Notes: generated by a model from the sequence alone, not told the origin. A stretch of 64,000 nucleotides of DNA from Chelativorans salis (GCF_025336525.1 NZ_JAOCZP010000005.1:348937-412936); one strand, 5' to 3'. Shown: positions 1 to 9,612, numbered from the stretch's first letter. Numbers and translations are program-made.

Positions 1-792
1 GCTTACCACCTGGCCGGGCAAACCGATGAAGCGATGGGAATCGGCGAATGGCTCTGCAGCATCGACGATAAGCTTGTGCGCCTTATAGGCGGTGAAGGCC
101 CCGGGGTAGGGATCGCCCACTGCACGGATGAGGCGGAGAGCGGCTTGTGCGGGCTGGCGCCAGTCGATCAGCCCATCCTCCGAGGTCCGCTTTGCGCAAT
201 AGGTGGCACGCGCATGATCCTGCTCGATCCGCGGTGCATTGCCGGAACGAACGAGTTCCATGGCCTTGGGCAGCATGCGTGCGAGGGCGCCGGTCTGCTT
301 GAGGTAGAGCGTCCGGGCCGTTTCGTCTTGCACCACATCAATCGTTTCCTGAAGGAGAAGCGGGCCGGAGTCGACACCCTCGTCGAGCCAGAACAGCGAT
401 GCCGCAGTCGTAGTCTCCCCGAGAAGAATGGTCCAAGGGATCACCGCCCGCCCACGCATGCGTGGTAAGGGGGCCGGGTGAAAGCCCACAGCACCGATGC
501 GCGCGCTGGAACGGAAAGCCGGACCACAGATCTGCGACCAGCCGATCACCAGCGCCAGATCCGTCTCCAACGTGCGCAGCACCTCGAGCACCGGCGGTGT
601 ATTCACGTCCGTGGTATAAAGAAGCGTGCTGCCGAACTCATTGGCCAGGGGGGCAAGATCGACATAGTCAGAATGCCGATGCGCTGCATCCGGCGGCAGT
701 GTCACGACGAGCCTGGGCGTCAGACCAGCACGCACGAGCGCCTCCAGCGCGATAGCAGACCCCTCGACCGCTCCAATGAACGCTGTTTTCAT
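1..792 (-). CDS. Formyltransferase, MetT-formyltransferase/ArnA-like (3' end outside window)
   Basis: The reading frame is open for 264 codons from ATG at 792 to the window edge, so the C-terminus is missing. The translation begins MKTAFIGAVEGSAIALEAL and has the formyl_trans_N hallmarks HPAPLPRMRGR and DEGVDSGPLL, so the loop His and the later catalytic Asp are present. The residue two before the His, Asn in FMT and ArnA, is Gly here (GFH). It overlaps the upstream sugar transferase by ATGA, so the two are probably co-translated. In this locus a sugar N-formyltransferase is likelier than the housekeeping tRNA enzyme, but the substrate is not shown. Confidence 0.8.
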   Translation of the reverse strand, partial: MKTAFIGAVEGSAIALEALVRAGLTPRLVVTLPPDAAHRHSDYVDLAPLANEFGSTLLYTTDVNTPPVLEVLRTLETDLALVIGWSQICGPAFRSSARIGAVGFHPAPLPRMRGRAVIPWTILLGETTTAASLFWLDEGVDSGPLLLQETIDVVQDETARTLYLKQTGALARMLPKAMELVRSGNAPRIEQDHARATYCAKRTSEDGLIDWRQPAQAALRLIRAVGDPYPGAFTAYKAHKLIVDAAEPFADSHRFIGLPGQVVS

Positions 793-1481
793 GAATTTCC
801 TCCGTCGGCTACCACGTCGCCTTGAACGGCAATGGTGGACCGGCCGGCAAGCCGCTCTCGCGCCAGCGCCAAAGGTTTTTCGCGAATGCGTTCTCCGCGC
901 AGCAGAGTGACGACCGTGAGAAGAACTATCCAAGTATCGAGCGCAGCCGAATGGTTGTCGATATACCAGATGTCGAGAGCCAGCTTGTCGACGTCCGAAA
1001 GGCGCGTGTTGCCGTTCACCTGCGCCCAGCCGGTCAGACCGGGGCGGACCTGGCTCCGCACCGTTCCCAGGTGACCGAACTTGGCGACCGTCCAGGGCTG
1101 TAGCGGACGCGGACCGATGAAATTCATGTGGCCGTTGAGGATCGCCAGCAGTTGCGGAATCTCGTCGAAGCGCAGAAAGCGAATGATACGTGTCACGGCG
1201 GTTTCGCGCAGACGGTCGGGCAGAAGCTGTCCGTCGGGACCGCGGAGGTCGTGCATAGTGCGAAATTTGACAAGGGTGAACAAATGCCCCCCGGCTCCGA
1301 TCCTGACTTGGCGAAACAGCAGCGGCCGGCCAACGGAAATCCAGATGAGAATCGCCGTCATAGTGGCTGGTATCGCGACGATCACCAGCGCCGCCAATGC
1401 GGCAACACGCTGCATGCACGCCGTGCTCGTCTTGTAGACGTTGGCGGTAGTCCGTTTGCCGATCCTGGCTAATGCCGTCAT
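789..1481 (-). CDS. Initiating sugar transferase (polyprenyl-phosphate phosphoglycosyltransferase)
   Basis: This 230-residue protein has the bacterial sugar transferase core (PF02397): one N-terminal hydrophobic segment (about 25-50), then KFRTM, FDEIPQL, IGPRP and RPGLTGWAQVNG in the usual order. Family members move a sugar-1-phosphate from a nucleotide sugar to undecaprenyl phosphate and so start repeat-unit assembly on the inner membrane. It is the short monotopic type without the extra membrane domain of long WbaP proteins. An AGGAG six bases before ATG 1481 supports the start. Its stop overlaps the formyltransferase start, so both sit at the end of the polysaccharide locus. Confidence 0.9.
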   Translation of the reverse strand: MTALARIGKRTTANVYKTSTACMQRVAALAALVIVAIPATMTAILIWISVGRPLLFRQVRIGAGGHLFTLVKFRTMHDLRGPDGQLLPDRLRETAVTRIIRFLRFDEIPQLLAILNGHMNFIGPRPLQPWTVAKFGHLGTVRSQVRPGLTGWAQVNGNTRLSDVDKLALDIWYIDNHSAALDTWIVLLTVVTLLRGERIREKPLALARERLAGRSTIAVQGDVVADGGNS

Positions 1482-1511
1482 GTCCTGCTCCTATTTGCCT
1501 ACACGGCTCGG

Positions 1512-2825
1512 CTAGCGGACCGCAGAAATGCTCGCCCCTGCATCTTCGCGCGAAGCACCGTCATTCCGCGGCAGCGTTGCCGCGGTTGGTCTTGTGCTCC
1601 CCCCGATCATTCTCACGACGATTACATCGCCCGGCGCAGCAGGCGTGGTCGCAGCTGCGGAGAGCTCTACGAGGCCATCGTCGGTCTGCCGTCGGATCGT
1701 GAAGTCAAGGACGATCTCGTTGTTGTTAGCCAATTCTTCCACCGTCATGCTGGAAAGAAGAGCGAGCTGTTCCTCTGCCGCCCGGCGGGCGGCGATAGCG
1801 GTGGCGAGATTGGTGTTCTGGATCTGCAGTTCGACCAAGGCGCCGACACGGCGCTGCTGCACGAGTTCCGCGAGTCGGCTCTTCAGCGTGCCGACATTTC
1901 TTCTGGCTGCCGAGAGATCTGACAGAACCTGGAGCTGTCGGATCTCTTCCATGGCCGTTTGGCGCTCGACATTGGAGACCTCGGTCAATGTCTGAATGCC
2001 GCGCCGCTGGAGTTCGCGCGCGCGTTCCAGATCTGCACGGCTCAGTTCCACGGCTCTTTCCACCTTCCGCCCAAGTTCCTCGAGCAAGGCGATCTCGTCT
2101 TGTGCATCTTCCAGATTCGCCATGAGGACCCCTTCCTGCATGGCAAAGCTCTCATTGCCGGCTGTAAGGATTCGCAACTCGACCCCACGCAATGAAGCGG
2201 CGACCGGTCCAGTGATGTAGGGGCGTGCTATCGTGGGGACGTCCTCGTCGAGAAGTTCATCTCGGCCGGCAAGCTGTGCCGTCAACCTGGCGAATGACAA
2301 GGCCGCGCCAACGATTTTGGCCTCAATCGCCTCAAGCTCGCCGCGGATGCGTGCGCGGGCCAGAACCGGATCGTCGGCAGCCGCGGCGATCACCTGGCCG
2401 CCGGCCAGCGCAACAGCCTTTTCCACCGTGATCTGCGGCTTGAAATCATAAGCACCCGGCTGGCGCACATCGCCCATAACATAGATCGGTCGATACGCCG
2501 CCACGGACAACGCCAGTTTCGGCGCGACAAAGATCTGCTGATCGGAATAGCGTCGGCTCAGCTCCTTTAGCGCCCCTGAAATGGCAAGCCCGGCTATCGG
2601 AACCGCGCCGATATAGGGCGCCTGGATTGATCCATCCAGCGCGATCGGCAGCTCGATCGGATCCTTCTCATCATCCAGGATGTCGAACTTCACCGTGTCT
2701 CCGGGTGCAAGAGCATAGCCGACCATATCGAGCGAGTCTGCCACCGAAAAGCCGGCCCAAATGGTAAATATATTGAAGAGCAGAAGGCGCAACCAAGAAA
2801 ATCCGGAGTTGTTATAGATATTCAT
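1512..2825 (-). CDS. Polysaccharide export outer-membrane protein, Wza/ExoF-like
   Basis: The ATG at 2825 follows a GGAG six bases upstream; longer in-frame starts lack this site. The 437-residue product begins with a hydrophobic signal-like stretch (about 10-30). A Poly_export domain follows (LAPGDTVKFDILDDE, then DGSIQAPYIGAVPIAG) and then an SLBB-like segment (IYVMGDVRQPGAYDF). The rest is a long helical region rich in Glu, Arg and Ala, probably a periplasmic coiled coil, as in rhizobial ExoF-type proteins that are longer than E. coli Wza. The role would be to pass polymer through the periplasm and outer membrane with the Wzc-like protein encoded nearby. Confidence 0.85.
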   Translation of the reverse strand: MNIYNNSGFSWLRLLLFNIFTIWAGFSVADSLDMVGYALAPGDTVKFDILDDEKDPIELPIALDGSIQAPYIGAVPIAGLAISGALKELSRRYSDQQIFVAPKLALSVAAYRPIYVMGDVRQPGAYDFKPQITVEKAVALAGGQVIAAAADDPVLARARIRGELEAIEAKIVGAALSFARLTAQLAGRDELLDEDVPTIARPYITGPVAASLRGVELRILTAGNESFAMQEGVLMANLEDAQDEIALLEELGRKVERAVELSRADLERARELQRRGIQTLTEVSNVERQTAMEEIRQLQVLSDLSAARRNVGTLKSRLAELVQQRRVGALVELQIQNTNLATAIAARRAAEEQLALLSSMTVEELANNNEIVLDFTIRRQTDDGLVELSAAATTPAAPGDVIVVRMIGGSTRPTAATLPRNDGASREDAGASISAVR

Positions 2826-2982
2826 ATCAATCTCCATTTTCATTTTTTTGCTCGAAGATAACATAGCGGAACACACTACTACTAAAATATGACTTTACAT
2901 ATTCCTCATGGTGAAAATACTGGCAGTAAAGGAATTGTAGGGGCGGCTTATCCGGTATCACTTCAGCCCTGGAGGACATTTC

Positions 2983-4167
2983 ATGGATCGGTTTGTCGGA
3001 TTCGCCTCCTCCCACGCGGCCGCAAAACGGCGTAAAATCGCAGTCGTCTGCAGCTATACGGTCTCGCTCGCCAATTTCCGGTTCAAGCTCCTCCAAGCCA
3101 TGGTGGACAATGGGTATGAGGTGGTAGCGCTGGGCCCTGAACGCCATGCCCCGACGATCGAGGCCCTGGCTACTATCGGCGTCGCCTTCATGCCGATCCC
3201 CATGGCCCGGGCCGGCGTCAACCCCGTAGAGGATATGAAAACGCTGGCTGCGCTCTGGGTGAGCCTTCGCAGGATTTCGCCGGACGTTGTCCTTTGCTAC
3301 ACGATGAAACCCATCATTTACGGGCTCATTGCGGCGCGGCTGGCCGGTATCCAGGAGCGCCACGCGCTGGTCACAGGACTTGGCTACATTTTCAGCCAGG
3401 ACGCCAAAAGCTCGCGCCTGTCGCTCATCCGTGCTGTCGCGATCAGGCTCTATCGCTTCGCCTTGCGCGGGCACGGACGGGTGTTCGTCTACAACCAGGC
3501 GGATGCGGACGACATCCTTGCCGGCAGGATGGTCGATGATCTCACCCGCATCGTGTCCGTACCCGGATCCGGCGTCGATTTCGACCACTTCCCCCCCGTC
3601 GCGGTGCCGGCCGGTGATCCCGTGTTCCTGATGATAGCCAGGCTTCTCCGCAACAAGGGGATTGTCGAATTCGTCGAAGCCGCACGGCGGTTGCGCGCGC
3701 AACATCCGAACGCCCGCTTTCAAATCCTGGGGCGCCTTGACCCCGGTCCGCTTGCCATCTCGCGACAGGAGATCGACCGCTGGGCGGCGGAGGGCGTAGT
3801 CGACTATCTGGGAGAAGCGGCTGATGTACGGCCATTTCTGGCCGCCTGCACCGTGTTCGTTCTGCCCTCCTACTATCGCGAGGGCATTCCGCGGAGCACC
3901 CTCGAGGCATTGGCGACAGGGCGTGCCGTCATCACCGCCGACACGCCCGGCTGCCGGGAGACGGTCGTGCAGGGCGAAAATGGTTTTATCGTGCCGCCGC
4001 GCGACCCGGTGGAACTCGCCGCTGCGATGAAGCATTTCATCGACGACCCTCGCCTGGCCCGGCAAATGGGTCGGCGCTCTTTGGAGATCGCGCGCGAGGG
4101 GTTCGACGTAAGGATCGTAAACCGTCTCCTGCTGGAGAAGATGGAACTTCTCGATGCCGGCGCATAG
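2983..4167 (+). CDS. Glycosyltransferase family 4
   Basis: The product has 394 residues and a GT-B fold. The N-terminal half carries the acceptor-side pattern VVCSYTVSLANFR, as in enzymes that act on lipid-linked repeats. The C-terminal half has GRLDPGP and YYREGIPRSTLEALATG, the E-x7-E type nucleotide-sugar site of GT4 enzymes. A GGAGG seven bases before ATG 2983 fixes the start. It is transcribed against its neighbours and lies between the export gene and the chain-length gene. It probably adds one sugar of the repeat; donor and linkage cannot be read from sequence. Confidence 0.88.
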   Translation: MDRFVGFASSHAAAKRRKIAVVCSYTVSLANFRFKLLQAMVDNGYEVVALGPERHAPTIEALATIGVAFMPIPMARAGVNPVEDMKTLAALWVSLRRISPDVVLCYTMKPIIYGLIAARLAGIQERHALVTGLGYIFSQDAKSSRLSLIRAVAIRLYRFALRGHGRVFVYNQADADDILAGRMVDDLTRIVSVPGSGVDFDHFPPVAVPAGDPVFLMIARLLRNKGIVEFVEAARRLRAQHPNARFQILGRLDPGPLAISRQEIDRWAAEGVVDYLGEAADVRPFLAACTVFVLPSYYREGIPRSTLEALATGRAVITADTPGCRETVVQGENGFIVPPRDPVELAAAMKHFIDDPRLARQMGRRSLEIAREGFDVRIVNRLLLEKMELLDAGA

Positions 4168-4207
4168 CCGCTCCGACTTTCTCCCATCCATCGGACGTTG
4201 AACGAAG

Positions 4208-6454
4208 CTATGTGCCAAGGTACGCCCTCGCCTGCCGTGGATAGCTCATGGCTCCCAAGGAATCCTCGCCCGTCTGCAGCCGCGGATCCACGCCGTTGAG
4301 CACGGTGCCGAGCAGCGGTGCCCGGTTTAGGCGCAGGCGTGATACCGCGCTCGCCAGTTCCTGCTCGGTGGTGTGACCGAACCGGGTGACCAGCAGCACA
4401 GCGTCGACCAGCGACGTCATCCAATTGGCATCCTCAGTCACCAGAACGGGCGCGCAGTCGATCACGATCAGATCGTAAGAAGCGCGCAGCCCCTCGATCA
4501 GAAGTCGCATGTCTTTCGACCGTTTCAGTGCTCTACCGCAATCCAGCCCTGCGGCATCCAGCCGGTCCAGTCCATCAACCTCCACAACCGGATAGGTCGC
4601 GTTGGTCAGGCAGTAATTTTCTTCCGGTGTGGCCGGCACGTCAGCCCCGGCACGGGCCAAATCCGATAGGCGCGGATCCAATTCGACGTAAACGGTCTTC
4701 AGACCATCGCGCGCTGCAGAGCAAGCGAGGCCCAGCGCGACCGAACTCACGCCGTCACCCGGCAACGGCGCCGTCACGAGAACAACGGGCTTGGCAATGG
4801 TTAGTTGGGCGCGACAAACCAGGTACAGAGATCGAAACGCCTCCGCCTGGATGGAGCGCGGCCGCTCAACAAGCGCGCGCGTTGTTCGCGTCCTTCGGTG
4901 GAACCAGCCGCGTGACCTCGGCACGTTCGCCAGATTCGGAAGCCGCGCGACCTGGCGGATGCGATCCCCCGACCGGATCCGCGTGTCTCCCGCTTCAAGC
5001 AGCATCGCTAGAATGAGCGACAAAACCATCGCACCACCGATCCCGCCTACCAAGATGCGGTCCTTCTGCGGGAAAGAAGGCTTCGTTGGCACCTCGGCGA
5101 CCGAAACGACCCGGGCGCTCGGCTTCGTGATCTCGGAAAATGGATCCAGATCGCCTAGGCGTGCGACAACCAGATCATGCATCTTCTGGTCAGCGATCAG
5201 TTCCCGTTCCAGGACACGCAACCTAATTTCCGCCAGACTGCGTTTGCGGACGGTTTCCTGCATTTGCGAAATCTGCGCGTCAAGCTGACCGACCCGATCG
5301 TTGATGATCCTCTCCTCACCCGACAGATCGTCCAGAATGCGCTGGTGTTCTTGCTCGATCATGGCGTCGACGCTGCCCAGTTCAGCGTCGGTATCGATGA
5401 CCTGCGGATGGTTGGCGCCGAGATTAGACGCATGCTGCGCTCGTTCGCGCACCAGAATGGCCTTTTCGCTGCGCAAGGTACTAAGCAGAGTCGAATCCAG
5501 AGCCGTTCCCTCTGCCGGCTGCGTGCCGGTAAGCACACGGCGTGCTTGCTCCTGGCGTGCGCGGGCCGACGCCAGTTCGACGCGTGCAGCGGTCAGCTGC
5601 GTGCTCATTTCATCGATGCGCTTGCGCAGCAAATCGTCCCGTTCGTCGGAGGAAAGCGCGTTCATGCGGCTAAATTCGGCAATTGCGCGTTCGTTATCGG
5701 CAATCTGGGTTGCGATCTTCTCGGCACGTTCGCGCAGAAATGTCACCGCGTCGGCCATGGCCTCTTTTTTGAGATCGCGCGACCACTCCACATACACACT
5801 TGCGACAGTGTTGGCGAGCATCGCCGAGAGTTCCGGATCGGGAGTACTCACGCGTACGGTCACGGCGAAACTCTCGCCGCTTCTCGACACCGACATACGG
5901 GAAATCAGCATCGAAATCGCGCGATCGCGCTGTGCGGATTCGCTGGGCAGCCCGCTTCCCTCTGCGAAATAGCCGGAGGGAAGCAGTTTCGCGAGCACCG
6001 TCTTCACCGCACCCACGATGTGCTCCGATGTCGTGGTCGTCGCGTCGCCGCTTTGCTCGCGCAGATAGGTGTTGAACCAGGGGTGCTCGATCAGATTGGC
6101 CGCGTTCACCACGCGACCGACAAACACCCGGGACGAAATGATATCCATCTCCGTCTCGATTGCGGCGCGATCGCGCTCCTCGCTTTCCAATTGAGTGACA
6201 GCCTCCAGCATTCTCGTGTCATTGCGTTCCAACACTAGGGTTGCGGTCGCGGTAAATGTGTTGGCCATCGACATGACTGCGACGCCAATCAGGACAGAGC
6301 TCACCAGAACGAATGAGAGTATGAAGTACTTCCTTCGCATTACAAGGCGTAGAGCATCACGGAAACCAATTACGCCATACGTCTTACCTGGATCATCGCG
6401 ATCCAGTATATCCATGTCGATAGCCAACTTGTTCCTGACGGTTGGATCATTCAT
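4208..6454 (-). CDS. Chain-length determinant / BY-kinase-like protein (Wzc/ExoP-like) with degenerate Walker A
   Basis: This 748-residue protein is built like Wzc or ExoP: a transmembrane segment near 40-65, a Wzz-type periplasmic region with long coiled coils, a proline-containing segment and second transmembrane helix near 450-490, and a cytoplasmic ATPase-like domain from about 530. Walker B is kept (LIVIDCAP). The Walker A reads APLPGDGVSS, where active BY-kinases have PGEGKS/T, so the nucleotide-binding Lys is Val. The A' motif reads YVELDPR rather than the usual IDxDxR. Only two tyrosines lie in the extreme C-tail (SYPRQARAY). It likely still controls polymer length and export but may lack kinase activity. 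Confidence 0.85.
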   Translation of the reverse strand: MNDPTVRNKLAIDMDILDRDDPGKTYGVIGFRDALRLVMRRKYFILSFVLVSSVLIGVAVMSMANTFTATATLVLERNDTRMLEAVTQLESEERDRAAIETEMDIISSRVFVGRVVNAANLIEHPWFNTYLREQSGDATTTTSEHIVGAVKTVLAKLLPSGYFAEGSGLPSESAQRDRAISMLISRMSVSRSGESFAVTVRVSTPDPELSAMLANTVASVYVEWSRDLKKEAMADAVTFLRERAEKIATQIADNERAIAEFSRMNALSSDERDDLLRKRIDEMSTQLTAARVELASARARQEQARRVLTGTQPAEGTALDSTLLSTLRSEKAILVRERAQHASNLGANHPQVIDTDAELGSVDAMIEQEHQRILDDLSGEERIINDRVGQLDAQISQMQETVRKRSLAEIRLRVLERELIADQKMHDLVVARLGDLDPFSEITKPSARVVSVAEVPTKPSFPQKDRILVGGIGGAMVLSLILAMLLEAGDTRIRSGDRIRQVARLPNLANVPRSRGWFHRRTRTTRALVERPRSIQAEAFRSLYLVCRAQLTIAKPVVLVTAPLPGDGVSSVALGLACSAARDGLKTVYVELDPRLSDLARAGADVPATPEENYCLTNATYPVVEVDGLDRLDAAGLDCGRALKRSKDMRLLIEGLRASYDLIVIDCAPVLVTEDANWMTSLVDAVLLVTRFGHTTEQELASAVSRLRLNRAPLLGTVLNGVDPRLQTGEDSLGAMSYPRQARAYLGT

Positions 6455-6576
6455 ATTGACGCCCGCGCTGTAGCTACTTGCCCATAAAGGGACTACGCTT
6501 GTTTTTTATAAACAAATTTGACTTATATTTCACTTATTGATATGCATCATGCTCTGACGCATCTTGAGCCGCCATC

Positions 6577-7866
6577 ATGGAGCAGACCCACCTTTGGCCG
6601 CGAACGCCAGTGCCCCGGGCGATGCCTGCCCCGTTGGCGGCCGCCCGCAAGCTGGAATTTGCGCTCGCCTGCGCAGTGGTGTTTCTCGCTCCCATGAATG
6701 TTCTGAAACTGCCGGCATTCTACTTCACAGCCAGCGACGCATTCACCTGTCTCTGCCTGGCGACCATGGCGTTCAATGGAACTATCCGGTTGAAACCGCT
6801 CGGTCCCGGAACAGCCTTCTGGATCTTTGGTCTCGTGATGATGGTCGGCACGTTGCTGGTCAGTAGCCTGCTTGTGGGTGTGGTCGACCGCGGTCTGATC
6901 CTGTCGCTGCAGTACCTGTTTGCCTATTTTCTGCTGCCCATCGTTTTCCTTGCGCGCCCGTGGGACGAGACCATCACTTTGATGAAGGTGTTCGTGGTGT
7001 CCATGGTGGTCATGGCGATACACGGCATCTATGTCGTCAACATCGTCGGGGAAACCAACACCCTTTTCGTTAGCGGCAGCGGTCGTCTGCAGGGGTTCGT
7101 CGAACGGGAAAACGAGTGCGGGGCTTTGTTCGCCCTGACTGTTCCGATGGTGCTGTCGATGACGGCGATGCGACTGATGAAGAACGTCGTCGCCATACCC
7201 GTTCTGATTCTTCTCGGCTACGGCATCATGTTGACCGGCTCGAACACAGCGCTCTACGGAATGTTGTTCGGTTTGAGCACCTTTCTCCTTTCCACCCTGA
7301 CGCCAAAGCGCATTTTCATCGGCGCCATAGGCTTTGCCGCCATATGGAGCTTGCTCGGTGCACCGGCCTTTCGCGATATGCTGCCGGCCGTTTTTAAGAA
7401 GCGAGTCCTGAGCGGTCTGGTAAGTGGAGACCTGAGTGGGGCCGGCACGTTCGCCGACCGGATGCTGCTGAACGAGGAGGCAATCCGTCTCGGCGGAGAG
7501 GCTCTGCTGCTCGGTTACGGTGCCGATCAGTATCGGGAGATCAGCGACTATGGCAGCCCGGTCCACAATGTCTACCTGCTCATCTGGAACGAAGGGGGCG
7601 GGCCGGCATTGATCGGTTTCATCATCATGCTGTCGGGAGCAGCCATCACAGTGTGGATGGCGTGGCGTCGGCGTGAAGGCCGGTACGAGGCCATATGCGG
7701 TTTCTCTGCCATCACGCTTTTTGCCATACTTATCAACGCTGCCCCGCATGTTTATGGCCGTTTCTGGGCAATCCCGGTGCTCCTGTCGGTCGCTCCGTCT
7801 GTCGCCTTTCTCAACTTCGGACGACCAAGGCAGCAGTATTCCCCAACCGGAAGGAAACGGCGTTGA
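6577..7866 (+). CDS. O-antigen ligase/Wzy-like polysaccharide polymerase, integral membrane
   Basis: This 429-residue protein is strongly hydrophobic, with about ten membrane segments and a larger soluble loop near 260-330 (GTFADRMLLNEEAIR, LLLGYGADQYREISDYGSPVHNVYL). The pattern G-G-A/Q followed by HN is typical of the Wzy_C/WaaL superfamily. Wzy enzymes polymerise undecaprenyl-diphosphate-linked repeats in the periplasm. It is divergent from the chain-length gene (122 bp between starts), which suits a shared control region. Sequence alone does not separate a polymerase from a ligase; the exopolysaccharide context favours polymerase. Confidence 0.8.
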   Translation: MEQTHLWPRTPVPRAMPAPLAAARKLEFALACAVVFLAPMNVLKLPAFYFTASDAFTCLCLATMAFNGTIRLKPLGPGTAFWIFGLVMMVGTLLVSSLLVGVVDRGLILSLQYLFAYFLLPIVFLARPWDETITLMKVFVVSMVVMAIHGIYVVNIVGETNTLFVSGSGRLQGFVERENECGALFALTVPMVLSMTAMRLMKNVVAIPVLILLGYGIMLTGSNTALYGMLFGLSTFLLSTLTPKRIFIGAIGFAAIWSLLGAPAFRDMLPAVFKKRVLSGLVSGDLSGAGTFADRMLLNEEAIRLGGEALLLGYGADQYREISDYGSPVHNVYLLIWNEGGGPALIGFIIMLSGAAITVWMAWRRREGRYEAICGFSAITLFAILINAAPHVYGRFWAIPVLLSVAPSVAFLNFGRPRQQYSPTGRKRR

Positions 7867-7897
7867 GGGCCTATGCAGGGCCGGCATCGGTGCGAGG

Positions 7898-9415
7898 CTA
7901 GTCACCGTGTCGGCGAACATTAAGCTTTGCCGAACGCATCCCCACACTGTCACCTGCAAGCTCATGGAGATACTCCTCTAGGTTGGTCCAGCCGTCGCCG
8001 TCGAGGTCACGCTGGCCATCGCTGGGATCGTCAGGGCGCAAACCGATCGAGCGTTCCCATGCATCCGCCATCCCGTCACGGTCGACATCGGCCGGCGGCA
8101 AAGCCGAAACGAGCTTGGGCCATCCACCGACCTTTTCTGGATTGGATCTCAAAAGGGCTCCGGACCGGGTACGGACCGCATCGACTATTCTCAAATCGAC
8201 GGCATCACGGGCCGGTCGGACCGCCCCGGCGCCGACAAGCACTTCGTCATAGGCCTCCTGCGCCGAATCGGCGCGCACATACTCGGTCGGGAATGGGTTG
8301 GAAACCACGAAGCGACGCATGTCTTCGTCGATCACCCGATCCTCAGGCATGGACGTATCGGGTCGGTAGGTTTCATCGATGTTGCCTTGCAGATGCAGCG
8401 CAAACTCGCCATCGCCCTCCTCGAAAAGGTGGACCAGATGGTCGTCTTGCTCGTTCGAACCCGCAATCTTGTAGTTGCCGACCACATTGGCGCGGACCGC
8501 GGCCCAGCGATCGCTAAAGCTGATGACGTAGAGCCACTTGGGCGAATATAGAATGTTGTTGACCACGTCCGCCACGGCGCCGGGATCGCTCAACTGGAAC
8601 AGTGGATTACGAAACTTGCCGAGCGCGAACAGATTGTGGTGCACGGAGATGTTGCCGCCTTTGACGAAATACATGTTGCGCGCGCGGTTGCGTTTGCCAG
8701 GGCCACCGTCCAGCAGCGGCTCGGAGATGAAACTCCATTGTATTGTGACATTGGTAGCCCCCTCGGAATCGATGGTCTCGTCCGATCCCCAGCTTGCCGA
8801 GATGTGGTCGAGTATGATGTCGGTTGCGTCCTTGCCATAGAGCCCCAAGGCGCCTGAACAACATGCCTCTTCCGCATGCGGGCCCGGACGCAGGCGCAAA
8901 TGTCTGATGACGACGTTATGGGCAAGGATCTCCAGCGAGGGGCGCAGTTGCTTCGGACCGTTGCGAATGGCGATCCCGTCACCGGGCGCACTCTCGCCGG
9001 CAATGGTAATATACGGATTGCGGATGACGAGCGACTGCTCCTCCAGGGTGATCGTGCCGTCGACTCGGAACACGCAGGTACGCGGGCCTGGCGCTTCAAT
9101 ACAGGCTCTGAGAGTACCCTCGCCCTTGTCTTTGAGGCTGGTGACGAAGATGGCGCGGCCGCCGCGCCCTCCCTTGGCGGCGGCGCCGAAACCTTCAGCC
9201 GATGGAAAAGCCCGCTGCCTGCCATCCGACAACCTGGGAGAAAGTTGAGCCACGCTGTTCTTCGAGCCGGTCAATGCGCCGAAGGAACGCTCCGTCAGTT
9301 GTGACAGCCCGACCGTCGAGAGGTCGACCGAATAGAAGACACTGCCCGAAAGAAGGGCAAATCCGGCGACTGCCGCCAGGATCTTCGAGTAGATAGGACG
9401 GCCGTTTCCGCTCAT
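7898..9415 (-). CDS. Secreted pectate-lyase-like polysaccharide lyase with C-terminal calcium-binding repeats
   Basis: ATG 9415 is preceded by GGAAGAGG with six-base spacing, giving 505 residues; a longer in-frame reading has an Arg-rich, unlikely N-terminus. A signal or membrane anchor (KILAAVAGFALLSGS) is followed by a right-handed beta-helix domain of the pectate lyase type (FPSAEGFGAAAKGGRGG, then YITIAGESAPGDGIAI, DHISASWGSDETID, NVTIQWSFISEPL). The C-terminus has two Asp-rich loops (DVDRDGMADAWE and DLDGDGWTNLEEYL), the calcium-binding form of thrombospondin-3/dockerin repeats. In an exopolysaccharide locus it probably trims or releases the polymer. It ends 32 bp from the Wzy-like gene, with which it converges. 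Confidence 0.85.
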   Translation of the reverse strand: MSGNGRPIYSKILAAVAGFALLSGSVFYSVDLSTVGLSQLTERSFGALTGSKNSVAQLSPRLSDGRQRAFPSAEGFGAAAKGGRGGRAIFVTSLKDKGEGTLRACIEAPGPRTCVFRVDGTITLEEQSLVIRNPYITIAGESAPGDGIAIRNGPKQLRPSLEILAHNVVIRHLRLRPGPHAEEACCSGALGLYGKDATDIILDHISASWGSDETIDSEGATNVTIQWSFISEPLLDGGPGKRNRARNMYFVKGGNISVHHNLFALGKFRNPLFQLSDPGAVADVVNNILYSPKWLYVISFSDRWAAVRANVVGNYKIAGSNEQDDHLVHLFEEGDGEFALHLQGNIDETYRPDTSMPEDRVIDEDMRRFVVSNPFPTEYVRADSAQEAYDEVLVGAGAVRPARDAVDLRIVDAVRTRSGALLRSNPEKVGGWPKLVSALPPADVDRDGMADAWERSIGLRPDDPSDGQRDLDGDGWTNLEEYLHELAGDSVGMRSAKLNVRRHGD

Positions 9416-9417
9416 TG

Positions 9418-9612
9418 TCAGCCTCTTCCGCGACCGGAAGTGCGGCCGAGAACCGACGCCTCGAGCTCGCCCCCACCGTCGGCCTGCAACCGCAGCGCGA
9501 CTTCTCCGCATGCCGAGACACGCAACAGCCTTGACAGCATCGCTTCCGCCCCGGTATTCGTGATGATGCGCATTTTCATTCGCGAAGCGCCCTGGCTCTC
9601 CTTGATGTGCAT
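9418..9612 (-). CDS. Possible small protein upstream of the lyase (uncertain)
   Basis: An open frame of 64 codons (start MHIKESQGASRMKMR) ends with TGA two bases before the lyase start codon, an operon-like arrangement. Its middle (LRVSACGEVALRLQADGGG) looks protein-like, but there is no convincing ribosome site and I recognise no family. It could be a leader or translational coupler for the lyase, or no gene at all. Confidence 0.3.
   Translation of the reverse strand: MHIKESQGASRMKMRIITNTGAEAMLSRLLRVSACGEVALRLQADGGGELEASVLGRTSGRGRG

Noticed and set aside
2827..4218. 463-codon open frame antisense to the GT4 gene
   Set aside because: The opposite strand encodes a clear GT4 enzyme with motifs and a ribosome site; the antisense frame has no family features. 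It is an effect of high GC.
6547..7965. 472-codon frame antisense to the Wzy-like gene
   Set aside because: His/Gln/Asp-rich translation without fold features; the plus strand gives a coherent membrane protein.
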